A stretch of DNA of 41,983 nucleotides from JACVRM01 sp046262315. Its GTDB lineage: Bacteria; Actinomycetota; Thermoleophilia; Gaiellales; Gaiellaceae. The notes under the pieces were generated by a model, which made no database searches, had not been told where the DNA came from, and saw only the letters and a program-made list of their open reading frames with translations. The stretch spans positions 1 through 41,983 of the forward strand of contig JBHEMZ010000003.1 of the NCBI GenBank assembly GCA_046262315.1, written 5' to 3'. The position numbers and the translations under genes were made by a program. The first letter of the stretch is position 1. Each line of letters opens with the position of its first letter. Below, in pieces: positions 14,891 through 23,447 of the stretch.

Positions 14891-16540
14891 GTGAGGGGAC
14901 GAAAAGTGAAAATCTTGATCGCTGCGGCGGTCGCCGTGACAGTGACGGCGACAGCCGGCGCAGCGATCTTGAAGAGCCAGGCAGGCACGCTCGTGTTCGC
15001 GGGCGCCGCGGACCCGACGTATCTCGATCCGGCGCTCGTCTCGGACGGCGAGTCGTTCCGCGTCACCGAGCAGATGTACGAAGGGCTCGTCAGGCTGAAG
15101 CCGGGAACGCTGAAGGTCGTCCCCGGGCTCGCGACGAGCTGGAGCGTCGGCAAGGACGGCAAGACGTACACCTTCAAGCTGCGGAAAGGCGTCAAGTTCC
15201 ACGACGGCACGGCGTTCAATGCCAAGGCCGTCTGCGCCAACTTCAACCGCTGGTACAACTGGACGGGACCGTTCCAGAACGCAGGCGCGACTTACTACTA
15301 CCAGGCGGCCTTCCGCGGCTTCAGGAAGAACGAGAGCTCGACGCTCTCGAAGCCGCTCTACCGGAGTTGCGCGGCGAAGGGCTCGTCCGCGATCGTCAAG
15401 CTGACGCAGAAGTCGGGCACGTTCCTCAACTGGCTGGTCCTCCAAGCGTTCGCCATGCAGAGCCCGACGGCGATGAAGAAGTACGGCGCCGACCAGGGCG
15501 AGCTTCGGAGCGGGGCTTTCAAGGCGACAGGGACGTATGCGTTCAGTCACCCGACAGGGACCGGCCCCTACAAATTCGTCAGCTGGACGGTGGGCCAGAA
15601 GGTCGAGCTCGCAAAGAACCCACGCTACTGGGGCCCGAAGGCCAAGCTGGACCGGATCGTCATCCGGCCGATCGCGGCGAACACTGCCCGGCTGCAGGCG
15701 CTCCAGACCGGTGAGGTCAACGCCTACGACCTCGCGGCACCCCAGGACGTGCCGTCGATCGAGAGCAACAACAGCCTCAAGGTCATCAAGCGGCCGGCGT
15801 TCAACGTCGCCTACGTGACCATCAACTCGGCGCGGCCGCCGTTCAACAACAAGCTGGTTCGCCAGGCTGTTGCTCATGGCCTCGATCGCGAGGCGGTCGT
15901 GAAGCAGTTCTACTTCGGCACCGGCCGGGTTGCGCACGGCTTCCTGCCGCCGGGCCTGTTCGGCTACACGAACAAGGTGCAGAAGTACCCGTACAACCCC
16001 GAGCGGGCGAAGGCCCTGCTGCGGCAGGCCGGCCTGACGCTTCCCGTGAAGGTCGAGTTCTGGTACCCCACGGGTGTCACGCGGCCGTACATGCCGGACC
16101 CGAAGCGGAACTTCGAGGCGTTCGCCGCGAGCCTGGAAAACTCGGGCTTCAACGTCGAAGTCCGAAGCGCACCCTGGCGTCCCGACTACGTAGCGAGGGT
16201 CAACAGCGGCACCGCCGGCGATCTGAACCTGATCGGCTGGACCGGTGACTTCGGCGATCCTGACAACTTCGTCGGGACGTTCTTCAAGACGTTCAGCCCA
16301 CAGTTCGGCTGGCGCAACAACCAGATCCAGACCTTGATCCAGAAGGCCGAGGTCGAGACCAACCTGAAGAAGCGGACGGCGATGTACACGAAGGTGAGCA
16401 TCCTTCTGTCAAAGTCGGTGCCGGCCGTCCCGTACGCCCATGCGACGCCGGCGCTCGGCGCGCAGAAGCGCGTGCTGAACCTGATCGCGACGCCTGTCGG
16501 CGGCGTGTGGTTCGGCGGCACTTCGGTCGGCGGTCAGTAG
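14891..16540 (+). CDS. ABC transporter peptide-binding protein (DppA/OppA family)
   Basis: 549 residues from GTG 14891, which follows GAAAGGAGTCG at good spacing; the longer frame from 14822 lacks this. MRGRKVKILIAAAVAV plus a small Ala-rich stretch forms a signal peptide, with no lipobox cysteine visible. The body is a family 5 extracellular solute-binding protein: DPTYLDPALVSDGESFRV near the N-terminus, then WSVGKDGKTYTFKLRKGVKF, the diagnostic segment. It should capture di- or oligopeptides (possibly another family 5 ligand such as nickel chelate or a sugar) outside the membrane and hand them to the permeases downstream. First gene of a five-gene operon. Confidence 0.93.
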   Translation: MRGRKVKILIAAAVAVTVTATAGAAILKSQAGTLVFAGAADPTYLDPALVSDGESFRVTEQMYEGLVRLKPGTLKVVPGLATSWSVGKDGKTYTFKLRKGVKFHDGTAFNAKAVCANFNRWYNWTGPFQNAGATYYYQAAFRGFRKNESSTLSKPLYRSCAAKGSSAIVKLTQKSGTFLNWLVLQAFAMQSPTAMKKYGADQGELRSGAFKATGTYAFSHPTGTGPYKFVSWTVGQKVELAKNPRYWGPKAKLDRIVIRPIAANTARLQALQTGEVNAYDLAAPQDVPSIESNNSLKVIKRPAFNVAYVTINSARPPFNNKLVRQAVAHGLDREAVVKQFYFGTGRVAHGFLPPGLFGYTNKVQKYPYNPERAKALLRQAGLTLPVKVEFWYPTGVTRPYMPDPKRNFEAFAASLENSGFNVEVRSAPWRPDYVARVNSGTAGDLNLIGWTGDFGDPDNFVGTFFKTFSPQFGWRNNQIQTLIQKAEVETNLKKRTAMYTKVSILLSKSVPAVPYAHATPALGAQKRVLNLIATPVGGVWFGGTSVGGQ

Positions 16541-16555
16541 AGGAACAGAGCTAGT

Positions 16556-16597
16556 CAGCCGGCGAACGACATGCTGCGTTTCGTCGTTCGCCGGCTG
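16556..16597 (+). promoter_or_regulatory. Perfect 15-bp hairpin enclosing the dppB start codon
   Basis: CAGCCGGCGAACGAC (16556-16570) pairs perfectly with GTCGTTCGCCGGCTG (16583-16597). The 12-base loop begins exactly with the ATG of the permease gene (16571-16573). In mRNA the usual ribosome-site region 5-15 bases upstream of ATG would be buried in the stem, and codons 5-9 form the other arm. The binding protein stop codon is 15 bases before the stem, so ribosomes finishing that gene could affect folding. Likely role: setting the permease level below that of the binding protein, or a conditional translation switch. Confidence 0.7.
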
Positions 16598-17575
16598 CTG
16601 CTCCTCGTTCCGATTCTCTTCGGCGTCTCCGTCCTCGTCTTCGCCTGGGTGCACAACCTCCCGGGCGGCCCAGCCGAGGCGCTGCTCGCAGAGCGCTCAA
16701 CGCCTGCGCTGATCAAGCAGTACCGCGAGCAGTACGGACTCGACGAGCCGCTACCCGTCCAGTACCTGAAGTACGTGCAGACGCTCGCGAGCGGCAACCT
16801 AGGCGTGAGCTCGGCGACGCGTCGAGAGGTGACGGAAGAGATTCGTACGCGCTTCCCGGCGACGATCGAGCTCGCCCTGATGGCGATGATCTTCGCGATG
16901 GGGATCGGGGTGCCAATCGGCTTCTTCGCGGCGAAACGCCACGGAGGTGTTCTCGACCACCTGACCCTAGCCGGATCCCTGGTTGGGATCTCAGTTCCAG
17001 TCTTCTTCCTCGCCATCATCCTCAAGTACATCTTCGCCGTTCGGCTGGGATGGCTTCCAAGCGTCGGGCGGGAGGACATCCTCGCGACGCGTGAGCACCC
17101 GACGAACTTCTATGTGCTCGACGCGATCATCCGACGGGACTGGACGGCGTTCACGGACGCGATCAAGCATCTGATCCTGCCTGCCGTGGCGCTCGGCTCG
17201 ATCCCGCTCGCCATCATCACCCGGATCACCCGCGCGTCGGTGCTCGACGTGCAGAACGAGGACTACGTCAGGACCGCGCGCGCGAAAGGCCTGCCGCCCC
17301 GGATCGTCGACCGGCGGCATGTCCTTCGCAACGCGCTCCTGCCCATCTCGACGATCATCGGCCTCCAGGTCGGCCTGCTGCTCTCCGGGGCTGTGCTCAC
17401 GGAGACGATCTTCGCCTTCCCGGGGATGGGATCGTGGTTGCGCGACGCGATCTTCAACCGCGACTACCCGGTGCTGCAGGGCGGGATCATGTTCCTCGCG
17501 CTCGTCTTCGTGCTCGTGAACCTGATCGTCGACGTCTCCTACGCGATCATCAACCCGCGGATCCGGTACAGCTAA
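16571..17575 (+). CDS. ABC transporter permease DppB/OppB
   Basis: 334 residues. The N-terminus MLRFVVRRLLLLVPILFGVS is typical of DppB. It has about six membrane segments and the EAA-loop region RTARAKGLPPRIVDRRHVLRN, where the ATPases dock. It forms one half of the inner-membrane pore of the peptide importer. It follows the binding protein by 30 bases, and its start lies in the loop of a perfect 15-bp inverted repeat. A 161-base gap separates it from the second permease. Confidence 0.95.
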   Translation: MLRFVVRRLLLLVPILFGVSVLVFAWVHNLPGGPAEALLAERSTPALIKQYREQYGLDEPLPVQYLKYVQTLASGNLGVSSATRREVTEEIRTRFPATIELALMAMIFAMGIGVPIGFFAAKRHGGVLDHLTLAGSLVGISVPVFFLAIILKYIFAVRLGWLPSVGREDILATREHPTNFYVLDAIIRRDWTAFTDAIKHLILPAVALGSIPLAIITRITRASVLDVQNEDYVRTARAKGLPPRIVDRRHVLRNALLPISTIIGLQVGLLLSGAVLTETIFAFPGMGSWLRDAIFNRDYPVLQGGIMFLALVFVLVNLIVDVSYAIINPRIRYS

Positions 17576-17677
17576 GTGCCGCTTCGCCCGATGCTGCCGA
17601 GTTTCCCGGTTGCGAGCACCAAGCGCGAGGTCGCACTCGGCCGCGGGCAAGGTCGGGAGCCTTGGCAAGGGCGAAGC

Positions 17678-17692
17678 CGGGGTCCGGCCCCG
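17678..17692 (+). other. Intercistronic hairpin before dppC
   Basis: CGGGG (17678-17682) and CCCCG (17688-17692) with a five-base loop lie in the G/C-rich 161-base gap (17576-17736) between the two permease genes. No coding potential is seen in that gap. It may stabilise or process the mRNA; the evidence is only the inverted repeat. Confidence 0.3.
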
Positions 17693-17736
17693 CGTGGCCG
17701 CGGGCTGGCCGGCGCGTATCGCCTGGAGGGGCACTA

Positions 17737-18637
17737 ATGTCGGTCGCCGAGCTCGAGGCCGCCGAGCTCCAGCTCGCTGCGCCGACCGGTCTGTGGCGCG
17801 ACGCGTTTCACCGACTGGTCCGAAATCCCGGCGCCGTGATCGGCGCCGTCCTCGTGGCGCTCTTCGTAATCACTGCGGCATTCGCGCCTCTCATCGCGAC
17901 GCACGACCCGCTCGAGCCGAACCTCAACGCGCTTGACTTGGGGAGGCCGGTCGGCCCCTCGTTGGAACACTGGTTCGGCATCGACCTCCAGGGCCGCGAC
18001 CTATTCAGCCGCATCGTCTACGGTGCGCGGTACTCGCTCGTGATCGGCATCGTCGCGGTTGCGATCGGTCTGGCGGCCGGGCTCGTGCTGGGCGCGATCG
18101 CCGGCTACGTGGGTGGGTACGTGGACTCGGTGATCATGCGCGCGATGGACGTCATGCTCGCCATCCCCGGCCTGCTCTTCGCCATCGGCATCGTCGCGAT
18201 GCTGGGCAACAGCCTGACCAACGTGATGATTGCGGTGGGCGTTGTCAACGTGCCGATCTTCGCGCGGCTGTTGCGCGGCTCGATCCTCGCCGCACGGGAG
18301 CACGACTACGTGCTCGCCGCCCGCGCGGTCGGCGTGCGGGGGCCGAGCATCCTCGTCTCGCACGTCGTTCCGAACGCCATCTCGCCCGTGATCGTCCAGG
18401 GCACTTTGGCGATGGCGACCGCGATCATCGACGTGGCGGGGCTCGGGTTTCTAGGGCTGGGCGTCGAGGATCCGAGCACGCCCGAGTGGGGGACGATGCT
18501 GACCGAGGCGAACGAGTATCTGACGGTCGGGCCGTTCCTGGCCATCATCCCGGGCGTCGCGATCCTGGTTTCGGTACTCGGCTTCAACCTGATCGGCGAC
18601 GGGCTCAGGGAAGCGCTCGACCCAAAGCTGCGCGGGC

Positions 18638-18645
<8 letters not shown>
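17737..18645 (+). CDS. ABC transporter permease DppC/OppC
   Basis: 302 residues from ATG 17737, preceded by TGGAGGGGCAC. A cytoplasmic N-terminal arm (FHRLVRNPGAVIGAVLVALF) leads into the first membrane span; WFGIDLQGRDLFSRIVYGAR is the family signature before the transmembrane core, and AARAVGVRGPSILVSHVVPN is the EAA loop. Partner of DppB in the pore. Its stop overlaps the GTG start of the next ATPase gene by eight bases. Confidence 0.95.
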
Positions 18646-19663
<1,018 letters not shown>

Positions 19664-19669
19664 GAGGTT

Positions 19670-19686
19670 CCCCACCCTGGGTGGGG
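19670..19686 (+). other. Intercistronic hairpin between dppD and dppF
   Basis: CCCCACC (19670-19676) pairs perfectly with GGTGGGG (19680-19686) around a CTG loop, seven bases after the dppD stop. No T-tract follows, so it is more likely an mRNA-stability or partial-termination element than a full terminator. Confidence 0.45.
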
Positions 19687-19733
19687 ATCTGGCCACCCGC
19701 CACCCGCTGCGAGCATACCCCGGAAAGGCGCAC

Positions 19734-20846
19734 ATGTCTGTGACCGAAGAGCGCCAACTCCGCGAAAGCCGGTCGCGCGACGGGGCACTCGTCCAGCTCG
19801 AGAACCTGAAGGTCTACTTCCCGATCAAGAGCGGTGTCGTGCTCGACCGCCACATCGGCGACATCAAGGCGGTCGACGACGTCACGTTCGAGGTCCGCCG
19901 CGGCGAGACGCTCGGCCTCGTCGGGGAGTCCGGCTGCGGCAAGTCGACCGTCGGTCGCGCGATCTTGCGGCTCTACAAGCCAACCGCGGGCCGCATCGTC
20001 TTCGACGGCCAGGACATCACGAACCTCCGCGAGTCCCAGCTGCGGGAGCTGCGTCGGCGGATGCAGATCATCTTCCAGGATCCGTATGCCTCCCTGAATC
20101 CGAGGCACAGCATCGGTCGCATGATCGCCGAGCCGCTGCGTGTGCACGGTCTCGCGTCCGGACGGCAAGCCAGTGCGCGGGTGCGCGAGCTCCTCAGAAC
20201 CGTGGGACTCCCGCAGGACGCCGCCAGCCGCTATCCGCACGAGTTCTCGGGAGGGCAACGGCAGCGCATCGGCATTGCGCGTGCGCTTTCGGTGAACCCG
20301 GACTTCATCGTCTGCGACGAGCCGGTGTCGGCGCTCGACGTCTCGATCCAGGCGCAGATCATCAATTTGCTCGAGACGCTCCAGCAGGAGTTCGACCTCA
20401 CCTACCTCTTCATCGCGCACGACCTGGCCGTTGTGCGGCACATCTCGGACCGGATCGCGGTGATGTACCTCGGCTCGATCGTGGAGGTTTCTCCGTCGGA
20501 CGAGCTCTACGACAACCCGCTGCACCCGTACACGATCTCGTTGCTCTCGGCCGTGCCCATCCCGGACCCCGAGGTTGAGCAACAACGGCAGACGATTCTG
20601 CTCGCCGGCGATCTGCCAAGCCCGGCGAACCCGCCGCCTGCCTGCCGCTTCCACACGCGCTGCCCGTACGTGCAGCCGACCCGCTGCCGCGACGAGGTGC
20701 CGCCGCTTCGCGAGCTCGGCCCCGGCCACACGGTCGCGTGTCACTGGGCGGAGCAGATCAAGCAGGGCGAGATCAAGCCGCACGAGGTAGAGCCGATCTT
20801 CGACGCCGGTTTGCAGCCGACACCCTGGGAGCCGCCGCCGACCTAG
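19734..20846 (+). CDS. ABC transporter ATP-binding protein DppF/OppF
   Basis: 370 residues from ATG 19734; the longer open frame upstream overlaps dppD and is not needed. Walker A GESGCGKST, FQDPYASLNP, signature FSGGQRQR, FIVCDEPVSALD and IAHD are complete. The C-terminal cysteine set is intact (CRFHTRC, TRCRDE, VACHW), unlike that of the DppD partner. DppF-type N-terminus: LENLKVYFPIKSG. Second ATPase of the peptide importer and last gene of the operon. Confidence 0.95.
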   Translation: MSVTEERQLRESRSRDGALVQLENLKVYFPIKSGVVLDRHIGDIKAVDDVTFEVRRGETLGLVGESGCGKSTVGRAILRLYKPTAGRIVFDGQDITNLRESQLRELRRRMQIIFQDPYASLNPRHSIGRMIAEPLRVHGLASGRQASARVRELLRTVGLPQDAASRYPHEFSGGQRQRIGIARALSVNPDFIVCDEPVSALDVSIQAQIINLLETLQQEFDLTYLFIAHDLAVVRHISDRIAVMYLGSIVEVSPSDELYDNPLHPYTISLLSAVPIPDPEVEQQRQTILLAGDLPSPANPPPACRFHTRCPYVQPTRCRDEVPPLRELGPGHTVACHWAEQIKQGEIKPHEVEPIFDAGLQPTPWEPPPT

Positions 20847-20865
20847 GTCGCGCTACGCTCCTGCG

Positions 20866-21390
20866 ATGCGGCGCGTCCGGTTCTCCAGAGCGATCGCCGC
20901 AGTCGTGGCCGCTGCGGTTGTGGCCGCGCTGGCGGCCGCAGCGTCGAAGGCGCCGGCCACGACGCCGGCCGAGCGCGAGCCGCCCTTCTGTCGCGGCGCC
21001 GACGTACGCGCGCTCGTGGACGAGTTCGTGCGCGCGTTCAACCGCGGCGATCGCGAGGAACTGTCCTTCATCTGGGTGCGTATCCGCTACCAGTGGTATG
21101 CGGTGAGCACCGCGAGCGAGACGGAGAACGGCAACACCCGCGTCGAGTACTCGCGCAAGGGCCTGTTCGCATACTTTGCCGAGCGGCACCGCCGCGGTGA
21201 GCGGCTGGCCCTCACGAAGTTCCGGTATATCGGCTACAGCGCCGGCTGGGGCCACTTCGAGTTCGCGCTCCGCCGCCGAGCGCGCGACCTGAACCACGGC
21301 CGCTGGGCAACGTACCACGGTCTCGGGGCGGCCATCTGCCTGCGCGGCCCGGCCGGTCTCGGCAGCTGGAGCATGGCGCTCGGCGCCTGA
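20866..21390 (+). CDS. Exported NTF2-like (SnoaL-type) hypothetical protein
   Basis: 174 residues. A signal sequence (RAIAAVVAAAVVAALAAAAS) is followed by DVRALVDEFVRAFNRGDREE, the usual opening helix of NTF2/SnoaL-like domains, and alternating strands. No enzymatic residue set can be named. It starts 19 bases after the transporter operon and could be cotranscribed with it. Confidence 0.6.
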   Translation: MRRVRFSRAIAAVVAAAVVAALAAAASKAPATTPAEREPPFCRGADVRALVDEFVRAFNRGDREELSFIWVRIRYQWYAVSTASETENGNTRVEYSRKGLFAYFAERHRRGERLALTKFRYIGYSAGWGHFEFALRRRARDLNHGRWATYHGLGAAICLRGPAGLGSWSMALGA

Positions 21391-21396
21391 CGATCA

Positions 21397-21423
21397 AGCG
21401 AAAAATCCCCCGAAACGAGGGAT
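21397..21423 (-). terminator. Hairpin ATCCC/GGGAT with T-tract on the minus strand
   Basis: On the minus strand ATCCCTCGTTTCGGGGGAT forms a 7-position stem with one mismatch, followed by TTTTTCGC. No minus-strand gene ends here, so it may block antisense transcription, or the palindrome (21405-21423) may be a binding site for the LuxR-type gene just downstream. Confidence 0.45.
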
Positions 21424-21468
21424 GCCAGTCGTCTAAAGCGGCCGCGCCGGCAGGCCGATGACTTCCCC

Positions 21469-21810
21469 GTGGACGCTGCTGAGCGCAAGGAGATTCTCTC
21501 CCGGTACATGGACCACTCGCGCCGCTTCGACGAGGTCGCGGCGCGCCGGGGCACGAACGGGAACGGAACCTCCGCTGACATCATCCCCTTCTCGGGCCCG
21601 CTCAGGGAGCTCGAGCAGGAGCCGACGCCGCGCGAGATCGAGGTACTCCAGCTTGTCTGCGACGGCCTCGTGAACCGCGAGATCGGCGTTCGCCTCTTCC
21701 TCTCGGAGGAGACGGTCAAGTCGCACGTCCGTCACCTGCTGGCGAAGCTGCAGGCGCGCTCGCGCGCCCACGCCGTCGCGGTCGGCTTCCGCCGCGGGCT
21801 GATCACCTAA
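21469..21810 (+). CDS. Small LuxR-type HTH transcriptional regulator
   Basis: 113 residues from GTG 21469. The second half is a complete LuxR/GerE helix-turn-helix: TPREIEVLQLVCDGLVNREI, then SEETVKSHVRHLLAKLQARS. The first 50 residues show no receiver or sensor domain. It may act as a partner of larger regulators or be controlled by its own level. Palindromes ATCCC...GGGAT flank the gene on both sides (21405-21423 and 21851-21867). Confidence 0.88.
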   Translation: MDAAERKEILSRYMDHSRRFDEVAARRGTNGNGTSADIIPFSGPLRELEQEPTPREIEVLQLVCDGLVNREIGVRLFLSEETVKSHVRHLLAKLQARSRAHAVAVGFRRGLIT

Positions 21811-21914
21811 GAAACTGCCTGCAAGGCCGCCGTTTCCGCCGGCGCGCAGGATCCCTCTAACGGGGGACGCCACGCACCGGCGGGCAACGGAAGCTAAGCC
21901 AGTGTTACCAGCCC

Positions 21915-23447
21915 TTGATGTTCCCCGGAAAACGGGCGGACTTCATCGATTCTCCCTTGGTAGGGACTGACGGCAAGGCAATGATGACAGGCGCATTGGT
22001 AGATTTCAAGGACCCTTCCAGTAGATTCGCTAGGCCACGGACAAAGGCCCCCATAAACCAGCCTCGTTGGGGCGCACGGTGGGTGCTGCACGTCTACGTC
22101 TTCGCGCTAGTTTCCGCGACGGCGATCCTCCTTACTTTGTTGCTTGCCGTCGGCTTCTCCTGGAGCGCGCAGCGGGAGGCCTGGCCCGTCCTGGCGTTCA
22201 TGTGCCTAGCGGCGCTGGTTGAAAAGCAGAGCATCCGCCTAACGGCGAATCTCCATGTCTCGGCGGCCTTCTTGCCTCTCACGTTCGCTGCAGTGGTCTT
22301 TGGGCCCTTGGCGGGTGCAGCGGTGGGATTCGCCGCGCTCTTGGCCGACCTTCCCATTCCGCGCAGAGCGCAGTCGGCGCGAGCGGTCGATTCCCCTTAC
22401 CTGCGGTGGCTCGTCTGGACGGCCAACCGCACTCTCGATGGCGCTCTCGCGGGGCTAGCCGCACACTTCGTATTGCATACGGGTTATGATCCTGCACTTC
22501 GTGTTGGTCTTGCGACCGCAGTTGCGACCGCCACGATCTTCGCCGTTGACTTCGGGGTTACCTCTCTAACACTTGCTGTGCGACGCTCGGGGCGCCCAAC
22601 CGACGTCGTTCGCGAGTCGATGAAGGTCGCCGCAGCCGGCATACCAATGTATAGCGCCGTCGCCGGCCTGCTGGCGTACGCGTACTTATTCCTCACCCCT
22701 GTGACCGCGGCACTGTTCTTCATTCCAGCCCTTGCAGCACACAGACTGTTCGTTGTCACCCGACGCCAGCAAGAAGCACTGGGAGATCTGGGTCGTGCGT
22801 ACGCCCGCTTGGAGCACGCGAACCTTTCATTTGCAACAGCTCTAGTAGCCACACTCGACGCACGCGATCGCTACACTGCTGGCCACTCGGCGGCTGTGGC
22901 TCAGTATTCTCGCGACATAGCATGCGAGCTCGGTCTCCAGAAAGAAGACCAGGACGCTGCTCATCTTTGCGGGCTGGTACATGACATTGGCAAGATTGGC
23001 CTGCCTCCCGGCCTGCTTGAAAAGCCCGGCGCCCTCACGCCCGAGGAACGCGAGGTCATGGAGGAGCATTCGGCGATTGGAGAGAGGATTCTCGCAAACG
23101 TCGACGACTATGCAGACATTGCGCGCATCGTTCGGCATCATCACGAACGACTCGACGGCCGTGGCTACCCAGATGGTCTCTGCGGCAGTGAGATACCGCA
23201 GATCTCGCGCATCCTCGCTGTTGCCGACGCGTACGACGCCATGACTTCCGATCGGCCGTATCGTGCGGCGATGCCAAGCAGGGAGGCGCGGACTCGTCTC
23301 ATCGAAGGGGTAGGATCGCAGTTTGATCCAGCGGCAATTGTTGCGTTCATTGCAGTCTTGGAGTCAGCAGACGCTGCTTATTGCGTGGGCGGGCGAGCGC
23401 TCAGCGCGCCCCCCTGCTCGGCTTCAGGTGTCGCTGCTTTGGTCTAG
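21915..23447 (+). CDS. Membrane HD-GYP domain protein (putative c-di-GMP phosphodiesterase)
   Basis: 510 residues. About eight hydrophobic segments (roughly 55-275) make up an N-terminal membrane sensor. A linker (280-305) leads to the HD-GYP domain with His324, the metal pair VHDIGK (His356, Asp357), HHHERLDGRGYP (His408-Pro419) and DAYDAMTSDRPYR. All signature residues of active c-di-GMP phosphodiesterases are present. The start may be ATG 21915, 21918 or one of the ATGs near 21981. Codon and base use are clearly less G/C-rich than in neighbours, as in the convergent MalT-like gene, whose 3' end it overlaps by 24 bases. The ligand sensed is unknown. Confidence 0.9.
   Translation: MMFPGKRADFIDSPLVGTDGKAMMTGALVDFKDPSSRFARPRTKAPINQPRWGARWVLHVYVFALVSATAILLTLLLAVGFSWSAQREAWPVLAFMCLAALVEKQSIRLTANLHVSAAFLPLTFAAVVFGPLAGAAVGFAALLADLPIPRRAQSARAVDSPYLRWLVWTANRTLDGALAGLAAHFVLHTGYDPALRVGLATAVATATIFAVDFGVTSLTLAVRRSGRPTDVVRESMKVAAAGIPMYSAVAGLLAYAYLFLTPVTAALFFIPALAAHRLFVVTRRQQEALGDLGRAYARLEHANLSFATALVATLDARDRYTAGHSAAVAQYSRDIACELGLQKEDQDAAHLCGLVHDIGKIGLPPGLLEKPGALTPEEREVMEEHSAIGERILANVDDYADIARIVRHHHERLDGRGYPDGLCGSEIPQISRILAVADAYDAMTSDRPYRAAMPSREARTRLIEGVGSQFDPAAIVAFIAVLESADAAYCVGGRALSAPPCSASGVAALV

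Noticed and set aside
14456..15937. Minus-strand open frame of 493 codons
   Set aside because: It spans the sigma factor 3' end and the peptide-binding protein on the opposite strand and shows no domain.
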